Origin: Pseudorhizobium flavum | GTDB lineage: Bacteria > Pseudomonadota > Alphaproteobacteria > Rhizobiales > Rhizobiaceae | DNA length: 64,000 nt | Direction: 5' to 3' | NCBI RefSeq assembly: GCF_902502825.2 | Contig: NZ_LR723670.1 | Span: 2,046,001-2,110,000 of the forward strand | Shown here: piece by piece, positions 62,621 through 64,000 of the stretch | Layout of the letters: every line of letters begins with the position of its first letter | How positions within the stretch are numbered: the stretch's first letter is position 1 | Position numbers and translations under genes: made by a program | Notes under the pieces: generated by a model | Databases searched by the model: none | Told to the model about the DNA's origin: nothing | The model's input: only the letters and a program-made list of their open reading frames with translations

Positions 62621-62642
62621 ATTCAATCACAGCGAACGTCGA

Positions 62643-63419
62643 TCAGAGTTCCGCATAGAAGTCGAGCACAGCCTTCTTGAACACCTTGTCACCGACCGCC
62701 AGCATGTGGTCGCGGCCCGGGATGTCGAGCGCCCTTGCATTGGGCATCAGCGCCGCCAGCTTGTGGGGCGAACCGGCGATATCATCCTTGGTTCCGACCC
62801 CGATCAGGGTCGGGGCTTCAATCCGGCCCATATCGGCTTCTGCCACCAAGTCTCGCGAACCGCGAATGCAGGCGGCCAGCGCCTCCCGGTCGCTCCTCGT
62901 CTGCTCCGCGAACGCGCGGAACATCCTGCCGCGATCATGATCGACGTCATCGAGCGAAGGCGCCAGAAGCGCATCGGCGATCGGATCCCAGTCCCCTACT
63001 CCGTCGGTCATCCCGCTGCCGAGCCCACCCAGGACGAGCGACCTGACACGATGCGGGTGAGCGAGCACCAGGAACACCGATATCCGCGCGCCCATCGAAT
63101 AGCCCATGACATGCGCCTCGGGTATCCGCAGGTGATCGAGAAGCGCAACGGCATCTTCGGCCATGACCCAGGGTCGGTAGGCTTCCGGGTCGCGCGGCTT
63201 GTCGCTGAGGCCATGGCCGCGGTTGTCGATCGCGATCACCCGGTATCCCGCCTCGCCCAGCGTCTTCACCCAGCCCGGATGGACCCAGTTGACCAGAGCG
63301 CTGGAGGCAAAACCGTGGATCAGGAGTACCGGGGCCCCCGCCGGGTCGCCCTCGTCCAGATAGTAAAGGTCGAGGCGGTTGTGTTGGAAGGATGAAAATG
63401 GCGGAGCATTGAGGTTCAT
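62643..63419 (-). CDS. Alpha/beta hydrolase
   Basis: A 258-residue alpha/beta-hydrolase fold protein. The oxyanion segment is LLIHGFASSALVNW, the nucleophile Ser108 is in VMGYSMGARIS, and the catalytic His is in GRDHMLAVGD. Substrate unknown; closest in character to esterase/lactonase-type members. It is upstream of cysE on the same strand with a 113-base gap holding the structured element. It is divergent from the zinc finger gene. Confidence 0.92.
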   Translation of the reverse strand: MNLNAPPFSSFQHNRLDLYYLDEGDPAGAPVLLIHGFASSALVNWVHPGWVKTLGEAGYRVIAIDNRGHGLSDKPRDPEAYRPWVMAEDAVALLDHLRIPEAHVMGYSMGARISVFLVLAHPHRVRSLVLGGLGSGMTDGVGDWDPIADALLAPSLDDVDHDRGRMFRAFAEQTRSDREALAACIRGSRDLVAEADMGRIEAPTLIGVGTKDDIAGSPHKLAALMPNARALDIPGRDHMLAVGDKVFKKAVLDFYAEL

Positions 63420-63531
63420 GGATTAGCCTTGGTCATAGCCGGACGCATCACGGGCATGTATTCCGGCCGCACCCGAGTTTCCAGCCTCCCGCGGCCCTTT
63501 TCCCACTACACATTCCCATGCGGGGACTATA

Positions 63532-63813
63532 ATGTCCGCCGCCAACGACAAGCATTCGGAGACGACCATGGCCGGGCACAGCATTCCCCATTTCCAGAAC
63601 GACGGCGGACATCGCATGATCGAGATCGGCGTGAAGGAGTTCATGTGCACCGGCGCGTCGGTGCCCTTCGACCATCCGCACATCTACATCGATATGGGCG
63701 ACGACAGCGAAAAGGTATGCTCCTATTGCTCTACGCTCTACCGCTACAACCCGGCACTCAGGCCTGAACAGACGAACCCTCCGGGATGCGTCTTCCACGT
63801 CAAGGCAGCCTGA
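63532..63813 (+). CDS. CHCC-type zinc finger protein (NDUFS6-like)
   Basis: A 93-residue protein of the zf-CHCC family. The probable zinc ligands are Cys39, His48 (or His50), Cys63 and Cys66 in MCTGASVPFDHPH and CSYCSTLYRYN. It is related to the complex I subunit NDUFS6. The start is either ATG 63532 or ATG 63568, the latter after GGAGACGACC; both read through the full domain. It lies 17 bases before the flavin monooxygenase gene. Confidence 0.9.
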   Translation: MSAANDKHSETTMAGHSIPHFQNDGGHRMIEIGVKEFMCTGASVPFDHPHIYIDMGDDSEKVCSYCSTLYRYNPALRPEQTNPPGCVFHVKAA

Positions 63814-63830
63814 CGCGAAATCACTGATCC

Positions 63831-64000
63831 ATGTCTGTCGAGAGAGTTGCAGTCGTTGGGGCCGGAGTGGCAGGGCTCACCGCTGCGCTCTCCTTTGCGC
63901 GCCACGGGATCGAGTGCGACATCTTCGAGGAGGCGCAGGAGCTCCGGGAGGTTGGCGCAGGTCTTCAGATCTCGCCCAATGCCTCGCGGATACTTGGCGA
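63831..64000 (+). CDS. FAD-dependent monooxygenase, N-terminal part
   Basis: The first 56 codons before the window ends: MSVERVAVVGAGVAGLTAAL, with the FAD dinucleotide motif GAGVAG, then FEEAQELREVGAGLQISPNA. These match the UbiH/salicylate-hydroxylase type of flavoprotein monooxygenases. Substrate cannot be predicted from this fragment. Confidence 0.85.
   Translation, partial: MSVERVAVVGAGVAGLTAALSFARHGIECDIFEEAQELREVGAGLQISPNASRILG

Overview
The window is a high-GC, gene-dense chromosomal segment of an alphaproteobacterium, almost certainly a member of the Rhizobiaceae. The main grounds are the acpXL-fabZ-fabF2-fabF1-adh cluster for the very-long-chain fatty acid of rhizobial lipid A, an FnrN-type oxygen regulator with two anaerobox-like sites, an EipB envelope protein, DUF3126, phasin and class I PhaC, EcfG-like stress promoters, and the blocks sfsA-map-radC and clpS-clpA. 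The genus cannot be assigned from the sequence alone. There is no prophage, insertion sequence, CRISPR array or replication origin.

Layout. 1-4 kb: lipid A VLCFA operon on the minus strand, running off the left edge. 4.1-8.6 kb: fnrN with its anaeroboxes, a nucleoside hydrolase, cobU, an orphan quaternary-amine binding protein and a small unknown gene. 8.7-12.4 kb: entericidin-like lipoprotein, a LysR gene divergent from a DUF1127 gene around a perfect palindrome, a GlxA/GbdR-type regulator and a double-receiver protein. 12.5-19.8 kb: dimethylglycine/sarcosine dehydrogenase-like flavoprotein, a large MscS channel, stress gene glsB and small metabolic proteins. 19.9-25.3 kb: a tetrahydrofolate-dependent demethylation cassette (LigM-like GcvT protein, MetF-like reductase, GntR regulator, 18-bp palindromic operator) with a divergent MFS transporter. 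25.3-28.6 kb: siderophore receptor and RhtX-type permease. 28.8-33 kb: a frameshifted unknown gene beside tRNA-Arg, then tRNA-Pro, two identical tRNA-Glu genes with identical promoters, and envelope, cold-shock and glyoxalase genes.

33-46 kb is core housekeeping: recJ, hom, an alaC-like aminotransferase, phaC, sfsA, map, radC, sthA, rpsD with a hairpin-rich leader, and terC. 46-57.7 kb holds a HerA-like ATPase, three LysE/RhtB exporters, murI, trmJ, eipB, a ridA-GDPD-acetyltransferase-HIT operon, a DUF1989 protein and azlCD. 57.8-64 kb holds clpS-clpA, a phasin gene with a candidate PhaR operator, DUF3126, cysE behind a compact three-helix RNA-like leader, an alpha/beta hydrolase, a CHCC zinc finger protein and the start of a flavin monooxygenase.

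How genes work together. Several genes centre on one-carbon units carried by tetrahydrofolate (the GcvT-domain flavoprotein, the LigM-like protein and the MetF-like protein) and on betaine-type nitrogen compounds (binding protein, GbdR-like regulator). PhaC and the phasin make and coat polyhydroxyalkanoate granules. The most novel-looking signals are the structured leader of cysE, the LigM-like/MetF-like cassette with its operator, and the palindrome between lysR and the DUF1127 gene.
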